Below, piece after piece: positions 14,633-24,317 of a stretch of DNA of 64,000 nucleotides. Below the pieces are notes generated by a model. The model searched no databases. It worked only from the letters and a program-made list of their open reading frames with translations, and was not told the origin of the DNA. The number at the start of each line of letters is the position of its first letter. Within the stretch, counting starts at the first letter, position 1. The DNA comes from Ehretia macrophylla. Its lineage: Eukaryota > Streptophyta > Magnoliopsida > Boraginales > Ehretiaceae. The stretch spans positions 34,263,235-34,327,234 of the forward strand of contig CM075781.1 in NCBI GenBank assembly GCA_037974665.1. Reading direction: 5' to 3'. A program made the translations under genes and the position numbers.

Positions 14633-15877
14633 CAAATCATAGCAGAAGAGGTGGACAAGTTAGTGGACGCCGGCCACATAAAGGAAATACAGTACCCAAC
14701 CTGGTTGTCCAATGTGGTGCTGGTGACTAAGTCCTCAGGTGGATGGAGACTGTGTATAGACTTCACCGACCTCAACAAAGCCTGCCCTAAGGACTGCTTT
14801 CCCCTACCACGGATCGATCAGATGGTGGACGCCACCTCCGAATTCGAGCTACTCTCTTTCATGGATGCTTTCAAAGGCTATAATCAAATCAAGATGGCTC
14901 CCGGAGACAAAGATAAGACCGCCTTCACCACCGATAAAGGACTCTACTACTATGAGGTCATGCCTTTTAGCCTCAAGAATGCTGGAGCTACCTACACTCG
15001 GATGGTGAACAAGGTCTTCAAAAATCAGATTGGCCGGAATATGGAGATCTATGTAGATGACATGTTGGTCAAGAGTAGAAGGGCGGAAGACCATGTAGCC
15101 GACCTGGCTGAAGCCTTCGCCGTAATGGAGCACTTTGGGATAAAACTGAACCCGAAAAAGTGCGCATTCGGCGTCAAGGCAGGCAAATTTCTGGGCTTCA
15201 TGGTCACAGCCCGCGGGATAGAAGCCAACCCAGAGAAGGTACAGGCGATACTTGACCTGGCGCCGCCGACCTGCGTGAAAGACGTCCAGGTGTTAGCAGG
15301 CAGGGTGGCAGCGCTGAGCAGATTCATATCCAGGTCGGCTGACAAGTGTGCTCATCTGTTCAAAATATTAAAGAATCCTAAGAACTTTGAATGGACTGCG
15401 GAATGCCAGAACGCCTTCCAAGAGCTGAAAAGGTATCTAACTTCGCCACCCCTGTTATTCCGACCTGAGGTGGGGGAGGAGCTGGTACTATACTTAGCAT
15501 GCTTGGGAACAGCAGTGGCGGCGGCACTAGTCCGAGAAGAAGGAAATGAGCAGAAGCCGGTCTATTATGTAAGCAAAACCTTGCAAGGGGCCGAGGTGAG
15601 ATACTCCTCCTTGGAAAAACTCGCCTTCGCGTTCATCACAGCGGCAAGAAAGCTGAAGCCATACTTTGATGCTCATCCAGTTAAGGTCATGACGGATGCC
15701 CTACTCAAGTCCATCATGCACAAGCCAGAGGCATCGGGCAGGCTACTGAAATAGGCAGTTGAGTTGAGTCAATTTGACATCACCTACCAGCCCAGAACAA
15801 CCATCAAAGCCCAAGCCATCGCGAATTTTGTGGTAGAATGCACTGGCCGAGCAGAGCATGACCTAGAGGACGTGTAG
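14633..15877 (+). pseudogene. Tat reverse transcriptase and first RNase H remnant
   Basis: Reverse transcriptase motifs are complete: LSFMDAFKGYNQI with the first catalytic Asp, MPFSLKNAGATY, and IYVDDMLVKS with the catalytic pair. The first RNase H follows (YVSKTLQGAEVRYSSLEK) but lacks the usual leading catalytic Asp context and looks degenerate, as is normal for this domain in Tat elements. TAG codons at 15752 and 15875 replace what context suggests were Trp codons (LLKW-AVELS and W-KVHVDG). Confidence 0.85.
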
Positions 15878-16382
15878 AAGGTCCATGTGGACGGGGCCTC
15901 AAGGAAGTCCGGAAGCGGAGCTGGGGTCGTCATCCTCGACCCAACCCGGCATGAGCACCAATACTCCCTGAAGTTCACCTTTCCGGCGTCCAACAATGAA
16001 GCAGAATACGAAGCGGTGATTGCAGGACTGAAAATTGAAGCTCAGTTCGGGGCACAGACAGTCGAACTGAGCACCAACTCTCAATTGGTTTCTAGTCAGA
16101 TATCGGGAGAGTTCGAAGCCAAGGACAGTACCATGCTGGCCTACCTCAACAGAGTCAAGGATTTGACCTCAGCGCTCAGAAGGTTCACGATATAGCAGAT
16201 TCCTAGGGAAGAGAATATGAAGGCTGACGCCCTGTCCAGGTTGGCCTTGGGCGAGAGTCGATCTGCCCTGGTCCATGTGGAAGAAGTATCCGAACCCAGT
16301 ATTCAGTTGGGGGTGCAAGCCGTAGCCGAGCTCAATCTAAGCCCAGATTGGACCAAACCAATCGTGGACTACTTGGAGGGGG
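15878..16382 (+). pseudogene. Tat archaeal-type second RNase H (aRH) remnant
   Basis: The reading HVDGASRKSGSGAGVV, then NNEAEYEAVIAGL, then TNSQLVSSQISGE and finally REENMKADALSRLA is the RVT_3-type RNase H that Tat elements acquired in addition to their own. The Asp-Glu core is visible, while the canonical DSQLV is here NSQLV, a lost catalytic Asp. A TAG at 16193 lies where related elements have Gln. The frame breaks in a G run near 16374-16381 just before integrase. Confidence 0.82.
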
Positions 16383-17577
16383 TATGACCCCAGAAGATGA
16401 AAAAGCAGCTCGAAAACTCATGAAACAGGCCTCAAGGTTTGTCATAATTGCCGGGCAACTCTATAAGAGAGCCTACACTTGGCCTCTCTTGAAATGTGTT
16501 GGACCCGAAGAGGGAAACTATGTACTCCGGGAGATTCATGAAGGGGTATGTGGAAACCACTTGGGAGGCAAAGCTCTGGCTCGGAAGGCATTGAGGCAAG
16601 GCTATTTCTGGCCAACCTTAGAGCAAGATGCCAAAGAGTATGTAAAAAAGTGCGACACTTGCCAGAGGTTCGCCAATGTACAGAGGAAGCCTGTTGTAGA
16701 CCTCACAGTGATGATAAGCCCATGGCCATTCTATCAATGGGGTCTAGACATCATCGGCCCATTGCCGACCGGTGTCGGCCAAAAGAAGCACGCCTTCGTA
16801 GCTGTGGACTACTTCACCAAATGGCCCGAGGCTGAAGGTGTTGTTAGAATAACAGAAAAGGCAGCTTGGGATTTCGTATGGAAAAACATCATTTGCCTAT
16901 TTGGGGTGCCAAAGGTCATCGTTACTGACCACGACAAACAATTCGACAGTGCATACTTTCGAGGCAAATGTGCCGAGATTGGGATCGACCTCAGATTCTC
17001 ATCTATTGTTCACCCTCAAAGTAATAGCCAGGTTGAAAGGACTAACCAAATCATTTTGCAAGGCCTGAAAACCAAGCTGGAGGAAGCGGAAGGCCAATGG
17101 GCATCAATTCTTCCCGAGGTGTTGTGGGCTCAACGAACCAACACCAGCTCGGCAACGGGAGAATCGCCCTTCGAACTGACCTTCGACACTCAAGCGGTGC
17201 TGCCAGTGGAGATCGGGTCTTCGACCAGTAGGACCCTCCACCATGATCCAGAAATAATCGGAGCATGGATCCATGAAGAGCTCGACCTCGCTAAAGAGCT
17301 TCGAGCTAAAGCTCAAATCAGAATGCTGGCCAGCAAAGCTGCCATGCAAAGAGCCTTTGCCAAACAGGTCAAGCCTAAGCCTATTAAGGTTGGTGACCTC
17401 GTACTCAGAAAGGCCATCTTTTTGCCGCACTCCGGTAACAAGCTCTCCCCGACCTGGGAGGGACCCTATGAAGTCGTGAAAGAAGTCCGACCCGGGACCT
17501 TCTACCTCCGCGACAAGAACGGGAAACTATTGAAGAACGCATGGCACTCAGAACACCTGAAGCGATATTTTGTCTAA
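16348..17577 (+). pseudogene. Tat integrase
   Basis: An open stretch of 409 codons. The zinc-binding HHCC (H64, H71, C102, C105) is followed by the DDE core: D134 in WGLDIIG, D194 in VTDHDKQF and E230 in QVERTNQ. Asp and Glu of the last pair are separated by 35 residues. The usual DNG after the second Asp has become DHD. The C-terminal SH3-like part (GDLVLRKA, then GPYEVVKEV, then NAWHSEHLKRYFV) ends at the stop without a chromodomain, as in Tat and Athila. This part is uninterrupted but is out of frame with the upstream pol, so the element as a whole is dead. Confidence 0.85.
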
Positions 17578-17578
17578 G

Positions 17579-17708
17579 CGGCCCCGAGCCGAAATATTTT
17601 GTAACGGCCCTGAGTCGGAATATTTTTTCACGGCCCCGAGCTGGAATACTTTGTAACAGCCCCGAGCCGAGAAATCTTGTAAAGGCCCTGGGCCAAGACA
17701 TTGCTTAT
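17579..17708 (+). repeat. 26-bp tandem array after integrase, about five copies
   Basis: Units of the type 'cggccccgagccgaaatatt' plus 'ttgtaa' repeat about five times immediately after the integrase stop, with substitutions between units. The array has no coding role. Its place at the pol to 3' spacer boundary suggests a transcript-end or spacer function, but I cannot show this. Confidence 0.75.
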
Positions 17709-18347
17709 ACAAACTCAATACAATGCATCTTTACAAACAAGTGCAATGCCCAACCTGGGAACAAGCAACAAAACCAGCGCAATTCCCGACCCGGGCCCAA
17801 ATTGCCTCAGCTACAAAGCTACTACCAACTCGGATTAACGCGGTGGCCACGCTTAATCGCGAGCTAATGGTCAAGAAAACCAGCTCGGACAAAGTTCCAG
17901 CTAGTGTATAATCGATAATAATTTGTTTCAAGTTTTGCCAGTTCGGATTGAGTTCCAGCTCGGTATAATCCAGCTTCAGGTCGGTATGTTAGTTTGGGGT
18001 CCGAACTCGAGCTCAACATTTGTCAACATTAGTTTGACCAATTTTAAATCGGACTGACGAGTCTAGGTCGGCGACGATTATACAGTTGCCCAATTAACCA
18101 ACTCGGATTAGGATGATAATTCATTAATCGCGTCCAGCTCGGTTCATTACGCTTAAGTTTGAATGGTCCATTAAATTGGTCCGACCCCACTTACTTAAGA
18201 AAAATTTGCGAAGAGAAAGGTACATGCGTACAAACTCGACCAAAACGCAAATAAAAATAAAATAGACATTTCATTAAAGTGAAAAACAATTACACAAGCC
18301 CAACCTGGGCAGAATTACAAAAGCCCGACCCGGGCGACTTTACAAAA
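17709..18347. other. Tat 3' spacer without coding potential
   Basis: This is retroelement DNA between the 26-bp array and the end of the antisense gene. It contains recurrent 'gctcgg' and 'cagctcggt' words, also common in the LTR. No domain or open frame of note was found. Confidence 0.5.
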
Positions 18348-20712
18348 TTACTTAGGAGCAGCAGCGGAGGTGGTGGCCTCGGCTACGTCTCCGATCTGGT
18401 CCATACCCTTCTGGACAAATTCCAGTACCTCCTTGGCCTGGGACGTCAGGTCGGCCGGTAGCTCAGGAATCTCCCAGAATTCCTGGGGAGGGGCCTCCAA
18501 GATCTCGATATAATCGTTCTTGGTGGCAAGGAGAAAGGTCTTCGCCCTCTCGCGAGCTGCAACTTGGCCTCGGAAAGAGTACTCCAACTCGGCGTACCGG
18601 GCCATCACCCCACCCTCAGTGGCTAGCCAGTCCACAGCCTCTTGGCTGGACTTAAAGGCTTCCGCTGCCTTCTCCCCTCGTAGGCCGACCTGATCCAAGA
18701 GGTCCTTAAGCTTCGCCTCGGCCTCAGGCTTCTCCCGCTTATAGCGCTCAATGTCCTTGGCCGCGGCCTCGCGCCGGGACTTCTCAGCCTCGAGCTCCTT
18801 CTTTAGCCGGGCGATCTCCGTCTCATCCGCTCCTTGCCTCTGGGCCGCATCCGCCCTAAAGGCCTCCAACTCGGCTCGAGAATCTGTGTAGCGCTGCTCG
18901 AGCTCCACACAGTAAGTTTGGGCCCGGGCAAGTAGGCCAGGTGTTGTAAGGATGTGGGACTCAGTCTGCGCGGAAGATAGTAAAGTGGTCAGTCAAAGTA
19001 ATCAACAAAAGAGACCATGACGGCACGTCTAGATATGCCTTATCGTAACTATGGTTGTCCTCAGGTCAAGGGAAAGCTGCTCCATCGGGACCGACACCAA
19101 CTTGGGATCGCGGGCGACCCTTGCAGCCTCCATAAAATCCTTATTGGGAGGGCTCACCTCCGTGGCCTTGCCCTTCCCGGAGTACTCGGGCCGGGGCCGC
19201 TTCCTGTTGTCAGGACGGGATGCTGAGCGCTCGGGGATCGCCACACTCGAGCTCGCTCTCTTTGGCAAAGGAGACCCCGACGAGACCTCAGCGCCAACCT
19301 CCCGCACATGGCCCCCGGGCCGCTGCCTCTGCTCCTGAGGGACGGAGCCCAAGCCGGACCGAGCTGAGGCATCGCCACTGGCGTCGGGCTTTCTCCTTCT
19401 CTGGAGGTACGCGAGCTTTACCGTATCTGCCATGCCTGCAAAAACAAAGGAAAAGAAAGGTGAAAAATGGCCAATTACCAATCGAGAAGAGCAACGACAA
19501 ACAAGGAGACGGGGAGGTTGGGCATTGATCCTGCGAACTGACCCTCTTTTGAGTCGGAATAAGCGTTCTCTTCAAGCTCGGGAAGTAAATGGGGGTGCTC
19601 CTCGCTCAGGTCGGGTTCTCTCCCGAATAACTTAGATTTTCAGATCCTGTCCCACCTGAGAACACTATCGATGTCGATCAGCATACCCGGCTCGGGCCTC
19701 AGCACCCTGACCTCGGCAAGTTCCTCTTTTGAAAGCTTGGGGTCGTCATTCAAAGTCTTTTTTAGGGAAAGATTCCAATCCATCCTGTACCCTGGGTTCA
19801 AGGCCGACTCGACCCAATAGTAGTCGTTGTGCCAGCCCTTGTTAGAGGAGTGCCACTTGGTGAATATGGCATTGTTGACCCGAGCTGCGAAGTGGAACCA
19901 GCCTGGCTGCTTCGGGTTGGGCTTGCAAACAAAAAAATGCCTGAACCGGCGCAAGGTCGGCTCTATCCTCCTCTCAAGGCAGAACACGAAGAATGCCACC
20001 ATTATGGCCCAACCGTTTGGTGACATCTGGCCCGGGCTAAACTCAAAGTAATTCAAAATGCCGACAATGAAACTGGGAAGTGGAAGCCGAACGACGTCGA
20101 AGGCGAGATCATAAATAGTAAAGTGATCGGGCGGAGGATAGCAGACAGCTTCATTCCGACCTGGGACCTTCAGTTTGTGGTGTCGGTCCACCGACTAGTC
20201 TCTCAGCCGAGCGTTGGCCATCTCAATGGTAGAATGACACTCGCACTTGCAACAAGCGAATAACTGCTCTACCCTCTTCCCCCGAACCGACGAACCACTG
20301 GTTGTCGCTGAACTCCGGGGTCGGACTACCCTAATCGGGACAGCTTCAGTCGGCTACGATGCGGAAACTCCAGCTAGGTACTCGTGAGGTATCTCGACCC
20401 CCTCCAACTGGTTCAATGGCTCGTCATCCTCCCTATCTCCCAAGTCTTCCAGGTCGGCCAAAGGATCCGCCTCTGCCTTCTCTTGAGCCAGTCTGACCCA
20501 ATAACTTGGCAGTCATCATCGCTCTCCCCGGGCCCAGATTTCCGAGCCGGTCCTGAAGACGAACTGGTGCTCTCTCCACCCTGGTCCCTATTTGAGGTAG
20601 ATTCCGAGCTCGATGGACTCTCATCTCCACCAGAGGACCTTACTTCCATAGCCTGAGAATCTTCCGACTCCGACCTCCCCATCCTGTCTACAGACTGAAT
20701 ATAAATGTACAA
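18348..20712 (-). pseudogene. Antisense accessory gene of the Tat element (PF04195-like, coiled coil)
   Basis: Read on the minus strand there are four coding stretches: a Ser/acidic N-terminal part (20712-20413), a folded domain (20191-19640), a basic linker (about 19433-19029) and a coiled coil rich in Glu, Lys and Ala (about 18965-18348). The folded domain reads DHFTIYDLAFDVVRLPLPSF, then FSPGQMSPNGWAI, then LERRIEPTLRRFRHFF, then PGWFHFAARV. This matches my memory of the plant 'putative gypsy-type transposon' domain (Transposase_28, PF04195). Splice-like sites separate the parts: donor CAG/GTGGG near 19656, acceptor TTTGCAG near 19436 and acceptor CGCGCAG near 18966. The phase across the first junction does not close cleanly, so either the gene is decayed or my junction is off. 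An in-frame TAG lies just upstream of the 20191 start. Antisense genes of this kind are known in Tat elements such as Grande. Function is unknown. Confidence 0.72.
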
Positions 20713-20904
20713 GAATGAATAAAGGGAGTCGGGACGTACCTACTGCTCTTGACTGCGGAGTGCGACCGACCAAGCTGGCTCCGAGCTGACAAATCCCGAG
20801 AAGGTTCCTTCTGAGCTAATTGCGTCCGACCACTCTGGTGTCCGACCTAAAATTCTTTAGAGATTGAAAGCGAAGTGTGAAATGAATCTCGGATGCTAAG
20901 GCCC

Positions 20905-20912
20905 TATTTATA
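20905..20912 (-). promoter_or_regulatory. TATA box of the Tat antisense gene
   Basis: The minus strand reads CCTATAAATAGG at 20914-20903, about 190 bp before the first antisense coding stretch. It lies outside the LTR. The antisense gene therefore appears to have a private promoter facing away from the 3' LTR. Confidence 0.6.
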
Positions 20913-21094
20913 GGCGCCCCTGAAAGTCGCCTCGGGTAGCCCAAACGTTACGTCTCGTCAGAACCGCCAGGTGACGTGTCAGCCATCCGTTGGGCATGCA
21001 CCGCTGACGTGGCCATCCCTACTCTGTCGGGGTCGGACACCTACAGCTCGGGAGGAACTCCCAATTCTAGATCTCACCCTCTCGATCTCGACTT

Positions 21095-21107
21095 GGGGAG
21101 GAGGGAA
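21095..21107 (+). other. Polypurine tract of the Tat element
   Basis: GGGGAGGAGGGAA sits one base before the TG that opens the 3' LTR at 21109. This is the expected place for the plus-strand primer, which fixes the LTR start and the element's orientation. Confidence 0.85.
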
Positions 21108-21108
21108 T

Positions 21109-21576
21109 TGACGAGGGGTTTCCGAGCTGAGGTGAGATGTCTATTCCGAGCTGAGGCGGGCTAATCAGCGCCAAGACCAGCGCGTTCAACTGAATGTCCA
21201 AACCAGGATGACTGGCCCGACCCCGGAAATCCCGACCTCAGTTCCAGTTGTTCCGATGGGACATAAAACACTGATGGGACATAAAGCTGCACTGCATTAA
21301 ATGCTGTCAGACTTGAATTTAGTATAAATAGAGCTCCACCTTCTTCATTTAAGGAGGTAACTCGTCATTAAATGCTCTTAGTTACCTAGCCAGCTCGGAT
21401 ATACTAATCATTCGTGCGCCCGAGGGGAAAATCCGGGTCATCACCCCGCCTTCTCCTTCTTTTCCTTGTGCAGGTATGGTAGCTGACCAGGAAAGTACGG
21501 CTCGGGAGCCAACCTGAAAAGTCCAGCTCGACGTAAGTAGCTCTCAACTTCAACTGTGAGATTTCTAACCTCGACA
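21109..21576 (+). repeat. 3' LTR of the Tat element
   Basis: This 468-bp LTR runs TG..CA and is the partner of the solo LTR at 12750-13216. TATA (tataaata) lies at 21323. About 20 differences from the solo LTR, one of them a 1-bp indel, indicate separate or old insertions. Confidence 0.88.
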
Positions 21577-22384
21577 CCATCAATACAAGCAGGACGGAGT
21601 TAGGAAATTTTTTCAGTGGGAGTTAAAATAAATAATTTTTTAATTATATGAGTATTTTTTTTCAGTGGGAGTTAATTAATTTTTTTAACTAAAAAAACAT
21701 AGATATTTACATTTTTTTTTGAAAAAATACATAAAATTTTTAAAGTTATTATGGGTCAGTGAGGACTAAAATAAATAATTTTTTAACTATATGAATACAT
21801 TTTTTTTCTAGTGGGGACTAATTAATTTTTTTAACTAAAAATACATAGATATTTAAATCTTTTTCAAAAAAATACATAGAATTTTTAATGTTATTTTGGA
21901 CCAGTGGAGGCTACAGCCCCAAATATAGAAATGTTACATTCTTAACTCTTTATTCCTAAAAAATTATTTATAATTCGCGAGCTAAACCCCCCATAATCTT
22001 TTATTTAAAATATTAGCACGAGTAACGTCAAAACCCACAATGTCCCACGTCTTTATAAAATTGCGAAGTGAAACCATCTGGTCCAGGCTCTTATTACCAT
22101 CAATACCAAACATGGCAACTTTGATTTCTTATTACCATCAATACCAAACTATGGCAACTTCTGTATGGAAAATAGTGCGAGACTTCGATACTGGATTCAA
22201 ATCTGTCACAACCCAGATTCTCCGTCAAAGCAAACCCGAAACGAAACATGTCACCTATATCCTTGTTATGTCCTGTGATTTGTTAAATAAAACTAGTTAC
22301 CTCTATAGGCTATAATATCTCAATAATTTCATAAATTTGGTTTAGAGGTTAATGGCTATGAGGTTTCTTGTAGTGATTTTAGTG
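21577..22384. repeat. Intergenic DNA with a two-unit AT-rich repeat
   Basis: The segment 21612-21768 and the segment 21769-21911 are diverged copies of one unit: 'aataattttttaa..tatatga', then 'cagtgggagttaatta', then 'aacatagatattta', then 'aaaatttttaa.gtta'. A third copy lies at about 30885-31020, so it is dispersed. From 21912 to 22384 I see no gene. A 91-codon frame (22040-22315) has no recognisable features. Confidence 0.55.
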
Positions 22385-22394
22385 CTTGCAAAGA

Positions 22395-22898
22395 GAGTAA
22401 ATTGCTTGCCGCAGTGTTTTGTTTGAAAAATTAATTCATTCTCTATAATTTTAAACTAGGCTCACAATTCTTCTGTGTTTTTTCGATTAAGATGACGCAC
22501 CCAAAATCTCTTATTCTGTTAACAAACATTACCAAATTAGTTAATTGATCGTTATACCCTTACATAAAGTTAAAATTAAAAAAACACAGGGGAATAATGA
22601 GTCTATTTTAAAGTTACAGTGGTAAATGAGTATTTAGGACAAAAACACATGGGGGTAGCAAACAATTTACTAAAAGAATATTTTTGTCCATCAACAAATT
22701 TATTTAAACCAAAAGTATAAAAAATCATATTTTAAGCGTGTGTGTTGTAATTGTTGTTAAATTAGACTGTTTTTTTAATGGAGGGGAGACGTTCAGCTAC
22801 ACTTTGAAAATCACAGGGGGGTAATTAGCATATTTTAAAAAAATAGGAGGTAAATGAGTATTTCGAGCAAAATACAAGGGGCGGCAAACAATTTACTC
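22395..22898 (-). mobile_element. MULE-type MITE, copy 2 (inverted)
   Basis: This 504-bp relative of 12117-12630 is in the opposite orientation. Shared interior text includes the complement of 'cttacataaagttaaaat' and of 'ccaaaatctcttattc'. The ends are GAGTAAATTGCTTGCCG and GGCAAACAATTTACTC. A candidate 10-bp TSD, CTTGCAAAGA (22385-22394) and ATTGAAAAGA (22899-22908), matches at 8 of 10 positions. Confidence 0.75.
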
Positions 22899-22908
22899 AT
22901 TGAAAAGA

Positions 22909-23375
22909 AGAGAGTTCTCTTTTGTTTTTTTTGTTTTTTTGTTTTCCTTCCATGCAACAGACAAAATAAGATTATGTAGTCTTTAAATCTAATCATTATT
23001 TTCTGTTTTCTTATTTTTTACAAAAAATTTAAAACTTAAGACAAATTAAAGAATAAAACTTCAAGAAAAATGTTATAATGTAAAATGATAAAACATTTTT
23101 TTCTTAATATTTATATTTTCTTAATAGGTTTTTTTGATATATATGAATCTTTTAAAAATCTCAAGGGGTTTTTTTTTTTTATAAGGAATATCGCCACTTA
23201 CTGAGATTTACTTCTCATTTTTGTAAAACTACTTTCTTTTGCAAAATGTGAGAAATAGGCTTCGGTTTTGGCTTCAAGTAAAGACTACCTTGACGAAGAA
23301 ATGAATACAATCTTTTGTATTTTTTAGTTAGGAATCAGAGTTATAGATATCAATCCTTTTTTTTTTTTCGAATTT
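22909..23375. other. AT-rich intergenic DNA
   Basis: I see no gene, RNA or bounded repeat here. Poly-T and poly-A runs dominate. Confidence 0.5.
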
Positions 23376-23702
23376 AGACTTAAGTAAAATGCATCATACC
23401 CTTGTAATTTACTAAAGTGACGTGATAGACCCTGTGTTATAAAAAATGTCGCATATTGCCCCCTGCCATCCATTTTTCTGTCAAATTTACCTAGAGTGTT
23501 ATGCACGCGCCTATGCTGCAAAACTTGCTAAAATCATGCTGTAAAACATATACATAAAGACAAAAAATACCCTCTTCACCACAACAACAGCCTATGTTAA
23601 ATCTAAGAGCTGAAAAACAAGTCATGGAGCTAAACATTTCAGAGTGTGAACCACGAGGATCTCCACTTTACTTCACATACTCATCATATTTATTCTCTCT
23701 TT

Positions 23703-24252
23703 TGTTGGGTATCGGTGCAGCGGAATGGTCGGGGACAAGCAGTATCACGCAACTAAAATATGAATGAGAACAGAGAAAGTAGAGACACAAGATTTACGTG
23801 GAAAACCCTCAAACAAATCGAGGGAAAAACCACGGGCAAGTAATGGAGGATTTCACTATGATGTGGAGTATTTTACAATAACCTTTCTCTCTAATATAAG
23901 GAGAGAACAATATCACTCTCTCAAATAATAGGAGAAACTAACTCTCACTCACAAATATAGAACAACAAAAGAGGAAGAAAACTACTCAAGAGAAAGCTTA
24001 TGTTTTCTCTCTAATTTGCTATGCTTGGATGATGCTAAATGGTAAGGAATGAGCTTCTATTTATAGGCTCATTCCATACCCAAAATCAAAGCAAAATAGT
24101 AGTGTGAAAATGATTTTTATGTGCCTAATTTTGCACCAAACTTTGATGCATAAATCTTCCTTTCCCATTGCCTTTTGTTTTCTTTTGACTCACCAAAAAT
24201 GTAAAGCTACCAAATGTGACTTTACCTCATTAAAAGTCTTTGATGGCTCACA
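23703..24252 (-). repeat. 3' LTR of the intact copia element
   Basis: 550 bp, written TGTTGGGTAT..GGCTCACA on the + strand. Identical by eye to 28420-28969. A TATA motif on the minus strand lies near 24056-24067. Confidence 0.93.
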
Positions 24253-24263
24253 TTCTCCCACTT
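24253..24263 (-). other. Polypurine tract of the intact copia element
   Basis: The minus strand reads AAGTGGGAGAA directly before the 3' LTR. The same tract adjoins the 3' LTR of the older relative at 50833-50843. Confidence 0.8.
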
Positions 24264-24317
24264 AAAGTCATATTGGATGATCTTCAAATCTCTCCATACT
24301 TGCCAATTCCATGTTGC

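Larger units (their letters stand above)
13621..21576 (+). mobile_element. 5'-truncated Tat-lineage Ty3/gypsy retrotransposon
   Basis: Order: gag C-terminus and protease, reverse transcriptase, RNase H, a second archaeal-type RNase H, integrase without chromodomain, a long 3' region with an antisense gene, polypurine tract, 3' LTR. Dual RNase H plus an antisense gene is diagnostic of the Tat lineage. The 5' LTR, primer site and most of gag are missing, and host DNA directly abuts the gag remnant. The element is far more GC-rich than its surroundings. At least five in-frame stops and one frameshift make it defective. No TSD remains, since CCATC follows the 3' LTR but has no partner at the truncated left end. 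Confidence 0.85.

Noticed and set aside
12750..21576. A single complete Tat element bounded by both LTRs
   Set aside because: The left LTR has its own TSD and is followed by CRK flanking DNA, with no primer site or gag start.
22368..22380. TTTCTTGTAGTG, resembling a CACTA right end
   Set aside because: No subterminal repeats precede it, and no matching left end is at a sensible distance. It does not pair with 39791, which faces the same way only after spanning several intact insertions.
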